The notes beneath the pieces are model-generated. The model was not told the origin of the DNA. It saw only the letters and a program-made list of their open reading frames with translations, and searched no databases. From JAWLHU01 sp041690255 (lineage in GTDB: Bacteria > Bacillota > Sulfobacillia > Symbiobacteriales > Symbiobacteriaceae), in NCBI GenBank assembly GCA_041690255.1, contig JAWLHU010000027.1:1-41417 (forward strand): 41,417 nt of DNA, read 5' to 3'. Below, one piece after another: positions 15,468 through 23,097 of this stretch. Each line of letters opens with the position of its first letter. Within the stretch, counting starts at the first letter, position 1. Both the position numbers and the translations under genes were made by a program.

Positions 15468-16250
15468 CTAGGCCGAAATCTGTTTCCGGTTAAAGACCGG
15501 AACGCTGGCGCCGATCGTGAGGAGTGCGACACCGATCATGAGCAGCGTGTCACTCCAGGGCAGTGCGCCCTCCAGAATGATCGGCACGGGGTCGGCATAG
15601 CTGAACGGGCTGAGGATCCTGCCGATCCGGTCCACGCCGGCTGCCTTCAGCATCAGGTCCAGGAAGTAGAGGGCAGAGAGCAGGCCGATGAAGATCTTGA
15701 TCGCCAGGCTGTAGTCGTCAATCCAGAGGGAGACCAGCAGGGTGATCCCGCCGATCATAACCGCAAGAAGCCACTGGGCGAGGAAGATCAGCCAGTAGGC
15801 CGGCAGCGGTTCGAGTCCCTGCCGGTTCATGCTGGCAATGAACGCCCCCCAGAGGATCCCACCCAGGATCCCGGTGTTCATGACCATGACAGCCGTCCGG
15901 GTGAGGAGGACCTGGCTGCGGCTGACCGGGAGCGAGAGCAGGAAATCAATCGTCCGGCGGTCAACCTCCCGGGTGACGACCGAGAGTGCAAGGACGATCC
16001 CGTAGAGGACCAGGATCAGGGCCATGGAGACGGCCGCCTTGCCCGAGACGAACAGATCGAGCGTCGAGAGCCCCTCCTGGTAGCCCATCATGCGTTGCAG
16101 TTCAGGCGGAAGCTTCTCGAACATGGCCCCGCCTTCCGCACCGGCAGCGGCCGCAGAACCTGCGAGACCCAGGACCAGAAGGAGCCCCGCTCCCGTCCAG
16201 ATCAGCAGGCCCATGAACTGAGCCCGCATCTGCTGCCAGAAGAGCGTCAT
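15468..16250 (-). CDS. ABC-2 type transporter permease
   Basis: The 260-residue protein has about six membrane segments, with the conserved loop TREVDRRTIDFLLSLPVSRSQ near residue 95 and a basic end (NRKQISA) nearly identical to that of its downstream paralogue. The ATG overlaps the stop of the ATPase gene before it (ATGA), so the two are coupled. With the ATPase at 16247-17137 it should form an exporter. The substrate is unknown; in related operons the transporters act in antimicrobial peptide or envelope-stress defence. Confidence 0.88.
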   Translation of the reverse strand: MTLFWQQMRAQFMGLLIWTGAGLLLVLGLAGSAAAAGAEGGAMFEKLPPELQRMMGYQEGLSTLDLFVSGKAAVSMALILVLYGIVLALSVVTREVDRRTIDFLLSLPVSRSQVLLTRTAVMVMNTGILGGILWGAFIASMNRQGLEPLPAYWLIFLAQWLLAVMIGGITLLVSLWIDDYSLAIKIFIGLLSALYFLDLMLKAAGVDRIGRILSPFSYADPVPIILEGALPWSDTLLMIGVALLTIGASVPVFNRKQISA

Positions 16251-17137
16251 TTTCCGCCACCTGCCCCTTCGTAAAACTGCCGGAAGACCTCCTCCAGTGG
16301 CGGGTCGGTCACGGTCAGATCGACCAGGGCCCCCTTGCTCAGCTCCGCCACCAGGGTATCCAGGCTTCCGTTCATGGTGAAGCGGGCCCTGCGCCCCTCC
16401 ACCTGCCAGTCAGTCACACCGGCGACCATCCTCAGATTGGGCACCTCGCCGGCAAACTCGGTCTGCACGTACTTGACCCGCTGCTTCTTCAGATTAGCCA
16501 CCGTGTCAAAGGCAACAATCCGCCCGTCCTTGATTACGCCCACCTGATCACAGACCGCCTCCACCTCGGACATGATGTGCGAGGACATGAAGACCGTCTT
16601 GCCACGCTGCCGCTCCTGTCGGATCAGGTCCAGGAAGGTCTCCTGCACCAGAGGGTCCAAACCGGAGGTCGGCTCATCGAGGATGATCAGGTCCGGGTCG
16701 TGGGCCAGCGCAGCGATGATCGCCACCTTCTGCTTGTTGCCCCGGGAGAGCGACTTCACCCGTCGCGTCAGATCGATCTCCAGCCGGTCAGCCAGCGTCT
16801 GCATGCGAATCCGGTCCTTCACACCTCGCATACGCAAGGCGAACTCCAGATTGTCGCGCCCGGAGAGGAACTCATAGAGCGCCGGGTCCGAGGGCAGATA
16901 GCCCACCCTACGCCGGACCTCCCGGCTCCGCGTCACGGCGTCAAGCCCCAGGACAGAAGCCTGCCCGGCCTGCGGCTTCAGAAAGCCGAGCACCGTGCGG
17001 ATCAATGTGGTCTTGCCCGCCCCGTTTGGCCCAAGGAAGCCGAAGACTGAGCCCTGGGGCACGGCCAGGTCAATATTGTTCACGCCCCGCCCATTCTTGT
17101 AGAGCCGGGTCAGGCCTTGAATCTGAATCGCCTGCAT
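16247..17137 (-). CDS. ABC transporter ATP-binding protein
   Basis: The 296-residue ATPase is the first gene of the operon. It has Walker A GPNGAGKTT (36-44), signature SLSRGNKQKVAI, Walker B DLIILDEPTSGLDP and the histidine switch MSSHIMSEVEAVCD. It ends with a C-terminal extension of about 80 residues. The ATG follows GGAGGTGA at good spacing. A promoter with an embedded palindrome lies 40-80 nt upstream. Having two ATPases and two permeases in one operon suggests either one heteromeric exporter or two related ones under the same repressor. Confidence 0.92.
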   Translation of the reverse strand: MQAIQIQGLTRLYKNGRGVNNIDLAVPQGSVFGFLGPNGAGKTTLIRTVLGFLKPQAGQASVLGLDAVTRSREVRRRVGYLPSDPALYEFLSGRDNLEFALRMRGVKDRIRMQTLADRLEIDLTRRVKSLSRGNKQKVAIIAALAHDPDLIILDEPTSGLDPLVQETFLDLIRQERQRGKTVFMSSHIMSEVEAVCDQVGVIKDGRIVAFDTVANLKKQRVKYVQTEFAGEVPNLRMVAGVTDWQVEGRRARFTMNGSLDTLVAELSKGALVDLTVTDPPLEEVFRQFYEGAGGGK

Positions 17138-17174
17138 GACGGGTCACCTCCGGGAGTCTCTGTCTGCGTGTTGT

Positions 17175-17218
17175 GGTGTACTATAACTGTAATACACCGG
17201 GGACAGGGACCGTGTCAA
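17175..17218 (-). promoter_or_regulatory. Promoter with palindromic operator for the ABC/GntR operon
   Basis: On the minus strand TTGACA (17213-17218) and TATTAC (17189-17194) are separated by 18 nt. A 24-bp inverted repeat, GGTGTA-N12-TACACC (17175-17198), covers the -10 element and the start site. The GTGTA...TACAC arms fit the type of site bound by YtrA-family GntR repressors, and such a regulator is encoded in this operon. Confidence 0.75.
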
Positions 17219-17237
17219 GGTATTAGCGCGAGAAAAG

Positions 17238-17269
17238 CCCTCCCGCCGAACCGATTCGTAGCGGGAGGG
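17238..17269 (-). terminator. Rho-independent terminator of the HAD nucleotidase gene
   Basis: A CCCTCCCGC/GCGGGAGGG stem is followed on the minus strand by CTTTTCTC, 14 nt past the stop of the gene at 17283. Confidence 0.85.
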
Positions 17270-17282
17270 TTGATCGATGCTT

Positions 17283-17885
17283 TTATGCTCCGAGGACGAG
17301 GCTGGCCTGGATCCGGGCGATCAGGCCGGGCACCTCGTGCCAGCCCGCCACCTTATGGATCCCGGCGGGCAGCTCTGCGTCGGCATGGTGACCGTCCGAG
17401 TCCATCAGCATCACCGGCATAGCTTGGGCTATGTGCATCACATGGGCGAGGTCGTCCTCGATTGCGAGATTCAGCCCCAGCGATTGGGCCACGGCGAGTT
17501 TATCATCGCAGTTGAACTGGATGGCGTCATAGGGGACAGCATAACGGGCCAGCCACTCCTGTGTTACGGTCTCCGCCGACCCGCGGCGGGCTGTGACCAC
17601 AGCGATATGGGCACCTCCGGCCTTCAGTTCCGCCAGCGTCTCCAGCGCTCCCGGCAGCGGGATCGCACGGCCATAGATCTCCGGCTCATTCGCCTGCCAG
17701 GCTGCCCAGAACTGCTCTTTCGTGATTCCCCGTTCTTCAAGAATCCCCGAGGAGAGCCACCCCGGCGTGTTCGCGTCCGGTAGCGGCAGGTCGAAGATCC
17801 GGCTGATCACCTCCCGCCCGGCGTTGCGGAGGGTAGTGCCGTCCAGGTCCAACAGTAGTCTGATCGATGCGAAGGCGCCCTTCAC
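17283..17885 (-). CDS. HAD-family 5'-nucleotidase-like phosphatase
   Basis: The 200-residue protein has the haloacid dehalogenase motifs: LLLDLDGTTL near the N-terminus (motif I, nucleophilic Asp), VVTAR in the middle (motif II) and AIEDDLAHV (motif III). The layout resembles the 5'(3')-deoxyribonucleotidase / YqfW group, which dephosphorylates nucleotides or small sugar phosphates. The GTG at 17885 is chosen because AGAAGGGGG lies seven nt upstream. A longer form from ATG at 17936 would have its GGGAG directly against the start codon. It stands alone between the LysR gene and its own terminator. Confidence 0.75.
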   Translation of the reverse strand: MKGAFASIRLLLDLDGTTLRNAGREVISRIFDLPLPDANTPGWLSSGILEERGITKEQFWAAWQANEPEIYGRAIPLPGALETLAELKAGGAHIAVVTARRGSAETVTQEWLARYAVPYDAIQFNCDDKLAVAQSLGLNLAIEDDLAHVMHIAQAMPVMLMDSDGHHADAELPAGIHKVAGWHEVPGLIARIQASLVLGA

Positions 17886-17979
17886 GCGCGAACCCCCTTC
17901 TCCGATATCGTGAGGTAGTTCGCTGCTGGTCGCCATCTCCCTGCCGCCGGGCGGTGTGGTCGACGCCAGGCGTACCGGC

Positions 17980-18855
17980 TTACTGCCCCAGCACTTCGCG
18001 GCTGATGGCTGTGAAGAGGCTGACCGCCCCCGACCGGAGCCCCGCCCGACGGCGGAGCAGCGTCACATGGCGCCCGGCGTCCGGCCAGTCGGGCAACCGG
18101 GTCATCGTCAGCCGGGCCGCCGCCACATCTTCCCGCACGGCCGAGAGCGGGAGCAACGCCAGACCGAGCCCCAGGCCGGCCATCGTCTTGATCGCTTCGA
18201 TCGAGTCGAACTCCATGGCCACGTGCGGCCTGGCGCCATGGCTCTCCAGCACCTGATCCACGTATTGCCGCAGGCCCGAGCCGTGCCGAAAGGCGATCAG
18301 CGCCATCCCGCCCATCTCGCCAATGCGCCTCGGCAGCACGCTCCCGGGCGCCCCGACCACCACCAGCGGGTCGAGGAAGAGCGGGACCATCTGCACCTCC
18401 GGATGCGGCTCCGGCGATGTGACCAGGGCCACATCCACCTCGAAGGCCAGCAGCCGGGCCAGCGACTCCCGGCTGTCGCCCGTCACCAACTCCAGCCGGA
18501 CGTCGGGCACCCGCTGCCGGAAGGCCTGGATCACGGGGGGCAAGGTGAAGAGCGTCAAGGTCAGGCCGGCGCCGACGATCAACCGCCCCGACCACGGGTC
18601 CCGCCACGACTCTGCCGCCCGGTGACAGCCCGCCTCTACAGCCAGCGCCCGCCGGGCCAGCCGGTAGACCTGGCGCCCCACAGGGGTCAGTTCCACGCCC
18701 CGAGTTGAGCGGACCAGAAGCTGCACGCCCAACTCCGCCTCCATGGCCCGAATCTGCTTGGAGACGGCAGGCTGGGAGAGGTGCAGGTGCTCGGCGGCCA
18801 GGTTGAGCGAGCCGGCTCTGACCACGGCGCAGAAGGTCTCGACGTATTGGAGCAT
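17980..18855 (-). CDS. LysR-family transcriptional regulator
   Basis: The 291-residue protein has the standard LysR layout. A winged helix-turn-helix occupies residues 1-60 (FCAVVRAGSLNLAAEHLHLSQPAVSKQIRAMEAELGVQLL). A periplasmic-binding-protein-like effector domain follows, from about residue 88 (RLIVGAGLTLTLFTLPPVI). The effector is unknown. It is divergent from purA, with 186 nt between the starts, and LysR proteins often control their divergent neighbour. Other targets are possible, since purA regulation by a LysR protein is not a standard arrangement. Confidence 0.93.
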   Translation of the reverse strand: MLQYVETFCAVVRAGSLNLAAEHLHLSQPAVSKQIRAMEAELGVQLLVRSTRGVELTPVGRQVYRLARRALAVEAGCHRAAESWRDPWSGRLIVGAGLTLTLFTLPPVIQAFRQRVPDVRLELVTGDSRESLARLLAFEVDVALVTSPEPHPEVQMVPLFLDPLVVVGAPGSVLPRRIGEMGGMALIAFRHGSGLRQYVDQVLESHGARPHVAMEFDSIEAIKTMAGLGLGLALLPLSAVREDVAAARLTMTRLPDWPDAGRHVTLLRRRAGLRSGAVSLFTAISREVLGQ

Positions 18856-18964
18856 CCGGCTACACCTGTGCCTTTCGCCAGGCCCGCAAGACCTGGCAAT
18901 CTCTCGGGCATGACCGCATCTGCCTGTGGAAGCATAGCGGTCCCTCCCGGTTAAAACCTCTGGT

Positions 18965-19002
18965 TATTACCATGACATCCTTCGCTATTACCCAGTTATA
19001 CC
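18965..19002. promoter_or_regulatory. Candidate LysR/purA control region with 21-bp-spaced direct repeats
   Basis: TATTACC occurs at 18965-18971 and 18986-18992, exactly 21 bp apart, or two helical turns, so both would face the same side of DNA. A weak plus-strand promoter, ATGACA (18972-18977) and TTATAC (18996-19001), overlaps them and would serve purA. The stretch is AT-rich against its surroundings. Assignment to the LysR protein is inference. Confidence 0.4.
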
Positions 19003-19041
19003 CCTGCTGTGATTGACTAAAGACGAGGAGGCGATCTTTCC

Positions 19042-20328
19042 ATGGCAGTCACCGCAGTGATCGGTGCCCAGTGGGGCGATGAGGGTAAGGGCAAGATGGT
19101 CGATGTGTTCGCAGAGCAGGCCGACCTGGTCATCCGCTACCAGGGAGGCGCAAACGCCGGCCACACGATCGTAAACCCGCTCGGCACCTTCAAGCTCCGG
19201 CTCATCCCCAGTGGCATTTGCTACTCTGGCGTCACCAACCTGATCGGTCCGGGCGTCGCCTTTGACCCCGAGACCTTCCTGACCGAAATCGCTGCCCTGG
19301 AGCAGCGGGAGATCTCAACCGCCCTGCTCTTTGTCGATGAGCGAGCCACCCTGGTCATGCCCTGGCACCGGCTGCTCGACCGGCTGGAGGAAGAGGCCCG
19401 CGGCGATGCGAAGATCGGCACGACCCTGAAGGGAATCGGCCCCACCTTTGCCGACAAGGCCGCCCGCCGGGCGCTCAAGGTGGGCGACCTGCTCGACAAG
19501 GAGTGGCTGGGGAACCGGGTAGAGTGGGCCCTGGCCGCCATTAACCCGATTCTGACCAAGCGCTTCGGCATTCCCGCCATGAGCGCTGCCACCGTGACCG
19601 AGGAGTACTGGGCCTACGGCCAGGCGCTGCAGGAGCGGATCATCGACTCGCTCCCGCTCGTCCGGCGCTTCCTGGCAGAGGGGCAGATCCTGGTGGAGGG
19701 ACAGTTGGGCATCCTACGTGACCCCGACTGGGGGACCTATCCGTACGTGACCTCATCCTCCCCCCTGGCCGGGGCGGCGGCGGTGGGCGCCGGCATTCCG
19801 CCGTGGGCCATCCGCCGAGTGGTCGGTGTCGCCAAGGCCTACACGACCAGCGTGGGAGAGGGGCCCTTCCCGGTCGAAGTCGGTGAGGATGCGATCGGCG
19901 AGTACCTGCGGGAGAAGGGTGGCGAGTTCGGCGTGGTGACCGGACGCCCCCGCCGCTGCGGCTGGTTCGATGGTGTTGCCACCCGCTACGCCGCCCAAGT
20001 CTCCGGCATGACCGAGATCGCCCTGACCAAGCTCGATGTACTGGATGGCCTCCCCGAGGTGAAGATCTGCACCGGCTACCTGATCGATGGTGCCGTTGTC
20101 GATACCGTCCCGCCTCTCCGGCTCATGGCGATGGCCACCCCGGTCTTCGAGACCCTGCCCGGCTGGTCGGAGCCGACCGCCGGCGCCCGGTCCGAGGCCG
20201 AACTGCCCGAGAACGCCCGTCGGTACATCCGCCGGATTGAGGAGATTGTGGGCGTCCCGGTGCGCCTGGTCTCGGTCGGACCGGAGCGGAATGAGACGAT
20301 CAGCCTCGGTGAGGCCGCAAACCCATAA
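19042..20328 (+). CDS. purA: Adenylosuccinate synthetase
   Basis: PurA joins aspartate to IMP using GTP, the first step of the AMP branch; PurB then completes it. The 428-residue protein carries the GTP loop QWGDEGKGK (D13 and the glycines after it) and NAGHTIV with the catalytic H41. It also has GTTLKGIGPTFADKAAR, EGQLGILRDPDWGTYPYVTSS and the C-terminal RRCGWFDGVATRYA. Length is normal. GAGGAGG lies ten nt before the ATG. It is a single-gene transcript ending at a strong hairpin. Confidence 0.97.
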   Translation: MAVTAVIGAQWGDEGKGKMVDVFAEQADLVIRYQGGANAGHTIVNPLGTFKLRLIPSGICYSGVTNLIGPGVAFDPETFLTEIAALEQREISTALLFVDERATLVMPWHRLLDRLEEEARGDAKIGTTLKGIGPTFADKAARRALKVGDLLDKEWLGNRVEWALAAINPILTKRFGIPAMSAATVTEEYWAYGQALQERIIDSLPLVRRFLAEGQILVEGQLGILRDPDWGTYPYVTSSSPLAGAAAVGAGIPPWAIRRVVGVAKAYTTSVGEGPFPVEVGEDAIGEYLREKGGEFGVVTGRPRRCGWFDGVATRYAAQVSGMTEIALTKLDVLDGLPEVKICTGYLIDGAVVDTVPPLRLMAMATPVFETLPGWSEPTAGARSEAELPENARRYIRRIEEIVGVPVRLVSVGPERNETISLGEAANP

Positions 20329-20331
20329 AAC

Positions 20332-20366
20332 GATGACCCCCCGCGGTGTGAGCGGGGGGTCTCATC
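20332..20366. terminator. Bidirectional terminator between purA and the facing membrane-protein gene
   Basis: CCCCCCGC (20337-20344) pairs with GCGGGGGG (20352-20359), and flanking GATGA/TCATC extends the stem. It is followed by CATTT on the plus strand and by GTTTTA on the minus strand, and it lies between two convergent genes. Confidence 0.85.
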
Positions 20367-20368
20367 AT

Positions 20369-21655
20369 TTACACCTGAAGTTGTCTGGCGACCGATTTGT
20401 CGGTCCGGACCCGCCAGATCTTCGAGTCGAGGTAGTAGTGCTGCATCGCCCAGCCGAGCAGCAGGCCGCCGAAGAGCTGCTGGCCCAGGTTCAGCTTGGT
20501 CGGGTCGGCCAGCCCCGCCATCATGCCCACCCCCAGGAAGATCGACTGGTCCAGGTTCATGCCCACCGAGGTCTTCAGCCAGTCAATCCAGGGGCCCCGG
20601 TAGAGGGCGAACGTGAAGAGGAGACCCATCCCAAAGTAGATCCAGAACCGGCTGAAGATCGCCGCCGCCGTGCCGTATCGCGAGCGGGCCCCCGGTGCCT
20701 GGTACTTGTTCTGTCCGTACATCCAGACGATCCGATGGTACTGAATGTTGTGCCCCACCGTGACGATCGGCACCAGCAGAGCCGCAAGGTACGGATGGTT
20801 CAGCGCCACCAGGTGCAGCGGAATCAGGGTCGATAAGAAGAGCAACTTGGGCCCATTCAGCTTGACGCCCGTACGCCAGAGGCTCACCTGATACCCCACG
20901 TAGAAGAGGAGCGATGCCGCAAAGATCCCCCATGCGAAGCCGTGCAGGACCTTCGCCACACTCACTCCGCCCAGCACCAAGCCAGAGATGCCCAGGGCCG
21001 GCATGCCGGGGGTCTGATCGAAGAAAGGCGCTGTCAGGAGCATCAGGAGCGGCGTATAGAAGGCCAGATTGAAGAACCAGGTGTCGATCTGGTAGCCCTG
21101 CGCCCCCATATCACCATTCTTCCGCCTGTAAAGAATCAGGAAGCCCCAGTGCTGCCGGATCACGTGGTAGTATGCCCAGAAACGGAAGAAGACCGTGAAG
21201 AGCAGGGCACCGAGACCGAACACGAAGGGCGAAAGGGTGACCCCCATAGGCGCCAGAACCGCCCCCACCAGGTAGGGCAGCAGAATACAGGCAGGTGCCA
21301 CCAGGAACCAGACCAGGGAGAAGAGCATCTCCCTTCGGCGAACCTTCCACTCGTCGGGGTCGAAGAAGGTGCGCGCCAGGGTGGACCAGAGGTGAGGTGC
21401 ATCCAGCAAGAAGGCCCAGGAGCCGTTAACGAGCAGTTGCAGCGTCAGCGGGATGTGGATCCCGCCCAGTCTGATCACGCCGAAGGAGTCTGTCAGCGGG
21501 TTCTCCAACACTGCGACCGCCAGGAGGATGATTCCCACGTACAGCCAGCCCACCAGGGCCGAGCCGATATACCAGATCAGGTCGCTACGCGTATCTATGA
21601 TCCACTGGAAAGAGAAGACTGACTGTCGCGTCCGCTCCACTGCATGAACGGCCAT
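20369..21655 (-). CDS. Polytopic membrane protein with conserved-looking histidine clusters, function unknown
   Basis: The 428-residue protein begins MAVHAVERTRQSVFSFQW and has roughly ten membrane helices. Histidine-rich turns stand out: LDAPHLWSTL, YYHVIRQHWGFL, VLHGFAWG, IPLHLVALNHPYLA, VTVGHNIQYHRIVWMYGQNKY split across two helices, and WAMQHYYLDSKIWR near the end. That spacing recalls membrane enzymes that hold a metal pair with histidines, such as desaturases, hydroxylases or carotenoid cleavage enzymes, but I cannot assign it to any of these. The ATG at 21655 follows AAAGGGGA; the open frame further upstream overlaps the partner gene. It is the second gene of a two-gene operon. Confidence 0.75.
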   Translation of the reverse strand: MAVHAVERTRQSVFSFQWIIDTRSDLIWYIGSALVGWLYVGIILLAVAVLENPLTDSFGVIRLGGIHIPLTLQLLVNGSWAFLLDAPHLWSTLARTFFDPDEWKVRRREMLFSLVWFLVAPACILLPYLVGAVLAPMGVTLSPFVFGLGALLFTVFFRFWAYYHVIRQHWGFLILYRRKNGDMGAQGYQIDTWFFNLAFYTPLLMLLTAPFFDQTPGMPALGISGLVLGGVSVAKVLHGFAWGIFAASLLFYVGYQVSLWRTGVKLNGPKLLFLSTLIPLHLVALNHPYLAALLVPIVTVGHNIQYHRIVWMYGQNKYQAPGARSRYGTAAAIFSRFWIYFGMGLLFTFALYRGPWIDWLKTSVGMNLDQSIFLGVGMMAGLADPTKLNLGQQLFGGLLLGWAMQHYYLDSKIWRVRTDKSVARQLQV

Positions 21656-21674
21656 GGGTCTCGGTCCCCTTTCG

Positions 21675-22328
21675 TCAGGCTGTCTTGGTTTTACTTCGTG
21701 CCGGGGCGTCACTCTCCGTGACCACCCCCCGGTACAGGAACATGAGTGCAACCGTCTGGACCAGGTGGTAGACCCCGTTCTGGTCAAACGTCCAGACCAG
21801 CGTGAAGGAGGCCTTGGCAGCCTGAAGTACCGCCGCCAGGATCGAGAGGACCATCCCCAGGGCCATGAGACCCGCGGCCGGCTCCTTCCGCCCCAGCCAG
21901 CGGTATGTCTCCAGGCTAAGGGTCGCGACAAGAGCAACACCAGAGTAGAGAATGAAGACCAGGAAGGAACCACCGGCCAGGATTGCTCCATAGTACGCCA
22001 CGAATGCCAGGAGGAACAGCATGCGCCACCACCCCGCCGTTGTCCGGCCGGCGAGGCTCTCCACCACCGATGTCAGCATGGCCAGGACCGCCACCCCGAC
22101 CACAAACCGGGAGATGTAGTAGAGGAGCGGGGCCGCCGGTGTCTCGAACCCGAGGGTCACAAAGCCCAGAACCGCTCCCAAACCCAACATAGCAAAGCCC
22201 AGACTCCACCACCCAGCCCGTCGGGATCCGATGGTACGGTAGCGCCGGAATGCCGCCCATCCCATGCCCAGGCCAGTAAGACCCAAGAGCAGGTCGGTGA
22301 GCGCAGCGGCCGGCTGCAGGAGGGCCAA
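21675..22328 (-). CDS. Seven-helix membrane protein, DUF6962-like
   Basis: The 217-residue protein has about seven hydrophobic segments. It starts ALLQPAAALTDLLLGLTGLGMGW and ends with NGVYHLVQTVALMFLYRGV, a combination that reminds me of the uncharacterised DUF6962 family. The paired residues YH and Q in the last helix could be functional. The start codon is TTG (22326-22328), ten nt after a strong AAGGAGG. An overlapping TTG in another frame gives only a short unrelated peptide. Its stop is 19 nt before the ATG of the histidine-rich membrane protein, so the two are co-transcribed. Confidence 0.65.
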   Translation of the reverse strand: MALLQPAAALTDLLLGLTGLGMGWAAFRRYRTIGSRRAGWWSLGFAMLGLGAVLGFVTLGFETPAAPLLYYISRFVVGVAVLAMLTSVVESLAGRTTAGWWRMLFLLAFVAYYGAILAGGSFLVFILYSGVALVATLSLETYRWLGRKEPAAGLMALGMVLSILAAVLQAAKASFTLVWTFDQNGVYHLVQTVALMFLYRGVVTESDAPARSKTKTA

Positions 22329-22343
22329 AGTGACTCAACCTCC

Positions 22344-22374
22344 TTCATTTTAAAATGAACATTCTTATTCTCAA
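22344..22374 (-). promoter_or_regulatory. Promoter with a perfect 16-bp palindrome over the -10 element
   Basis: On the minus strand TTGAGA (22369-22374) and TAAAAT (22347-22352) are 16 nt apart. The -10 hexamer lies inside TTCATTTTAAAATGAA (22344-22359), a perfect palindrome that directly abuts the ribosome site. A dimeric repressor bound there would block both the polymerase and the start site. No candidate regulator is adjacent. Confidence 0.65.
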
Positions 22375-22411
22375 ATTGGTGTTAATAATCCTCCTTGTCC
22401 CCCAAAAGGAA

Positions 22412-22436
22412 AACCCGGCCTGATATCGGCCGGGTT
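22412..22436 (-). terminator. Terminator of the His/Asp repeat gene
   Basis: AACCCGGCC pairs with GGCCGGGTT around a seven-base loop, and the minus strand continues TTTCCTTTT. It lies 47 nt past the stop at 22483. Confidence 0.85.
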
Positions 22437-22482
22437 CCAGTACAGTACGGGGCCGAGGTGGTCCCCCGGCCCACCGGGTCGT

Positions 22483-22947
22483 TTACTGAACGCAGTAGGA
22501 CTTGACCCCGTGGCGAATCTTGTGCCAGCCCTTGCGGTGGTCCTTCTCCCTGTCGTGATCCTTGTCACGATCCATCTTGCGGTCGTGGTCGTGGTCCTTG
22601 TCGTGATCCATCTTCCAATCGTGGTCGTGGTCCTTGTCGTGATCCATCTTCCGACCGTGGTCGTGGTCCTTGTCGTGATCCATCTTCCAATCGCGGTCGT
22701 GGTCCTTGTCGTGATCCTTGTCGAACGTCCGATCATCGTCCTTCTTACGACGGTGATCCCGGTCCTTGTCGAACTTGCCATCCCGACCAGCAAACCAGCC
22801 ATGGTCAAAACCCACTTGGTACCCGTGGGCAAATCCCATCTGGAAGGCCATCTTGCGTTCGAAGAGATCCTTGGTCAGGAAGACGTGGGGCTTATCAGAC
22901 ACCGGCTGCGATTGAAAGATGACCCCACTCTTCGACGGGCAGTGCAT
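22483..22947 (-). CDS. His/Asp/Lys-rich repeat protein, probable spore coat or metal-binding protein
   Basis: The 154-residue product has two parts. Residues 1-57 are ordinary and include AFQMGFAHGYQVGFDHGW. From about 58 to 139 the chain is almost only D, K, H and R. Four 12-residue units (87-134) of the form (W/R)KMDHDKDHDH(D/G) alternate W and R at the first position. A lone Cys at 3 and another in the final SYCVQ could cross-link. Coat proteins of spores often have such charged repeats, and the promoter resembles sigma-K, so a mother-cell coat role is likely; metal binding by the His/Asp units is an alternative. GGAGGGG precedes the ATG. Confidence 0.7.
   Translation of the reverse strand: MHCPSKSGVIFQSQPVSDKPHVFLTKDLFERKMAFQMGFAHGYQVGFDHGWFAGRDGKFDKDRDHRRKKDDDRTFDKDHDKDHDRDWKMDHDKDHDHGRKMDHDKDHDHDWKMDHDKDHDHDRKMDRDKDHDREKDHRKGWHKIRHGVKSYCVQ
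22546..22689 (-). repeat. Four tandem 36-bp repeats within the His/Asp repeat gene
   Basis: Four in-frame 36-bp units encode residues 87-134. Units 1 and 3 begin with a Trp codon and units 2 and 4 with an Arg codon, which suggests duplication of a 72-bp pair. The tract is a likely site of length variation between strains. Confidence 0.85.
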
Positions 22948-23001
22948 CTTGACCCCTCCGTAACAGGTTGATCGGAACCGGCCCGCGGACCGGTCCGTCT
23001 C

Positions 23002-23028
23002 TAGCGTATGCCTGACCTATGTCGAAGT
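23002..23028 (-). promoter_or_regulatory. Sigma-K-like promoter of the His/Asp repeat gene
   Basis: On the minus strand CATACGCTA (23002-23010) fits the sigma-K -10 consensus CATANNNTA exactly. AC lies 16 nt upstream (23027-23028), as expected for the -35. The start site would be near 22994, giving a leader of about 45 nt with the ribosome site in place. Confidence 0.6.
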
Positions 23029-23058
23029 TGACATAATAGCAACTGGACGCACAACGAA

Positions 23059-23084
23059 GCCGCCGCACCCGAAGGTACGGCGGC
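23059..23084 (-). terminator. Terminator of guaA
   Basis: On the minus strand GCCGCCG-T-ACC pairs with GGT-G-CGGCGGC around a TTCG tetraloop, followed by TTCGTTGTG. It begins 14 nt past the guaA stop. Confidence 0.7.
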
Positions 23085-23097
23085 CCAACTCATGCCT

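Noticed and set aside
22510..22971. A plus-strand frame with VVVLVVIHLP repeats, resembling a membrane protein
   Set aside because: It is the antisense reading of the His/Asp repeat gene. The repeats are shared because of the 36-bp DNA unit; the minus-strand frame has the ribosome site, promoter and terminator.
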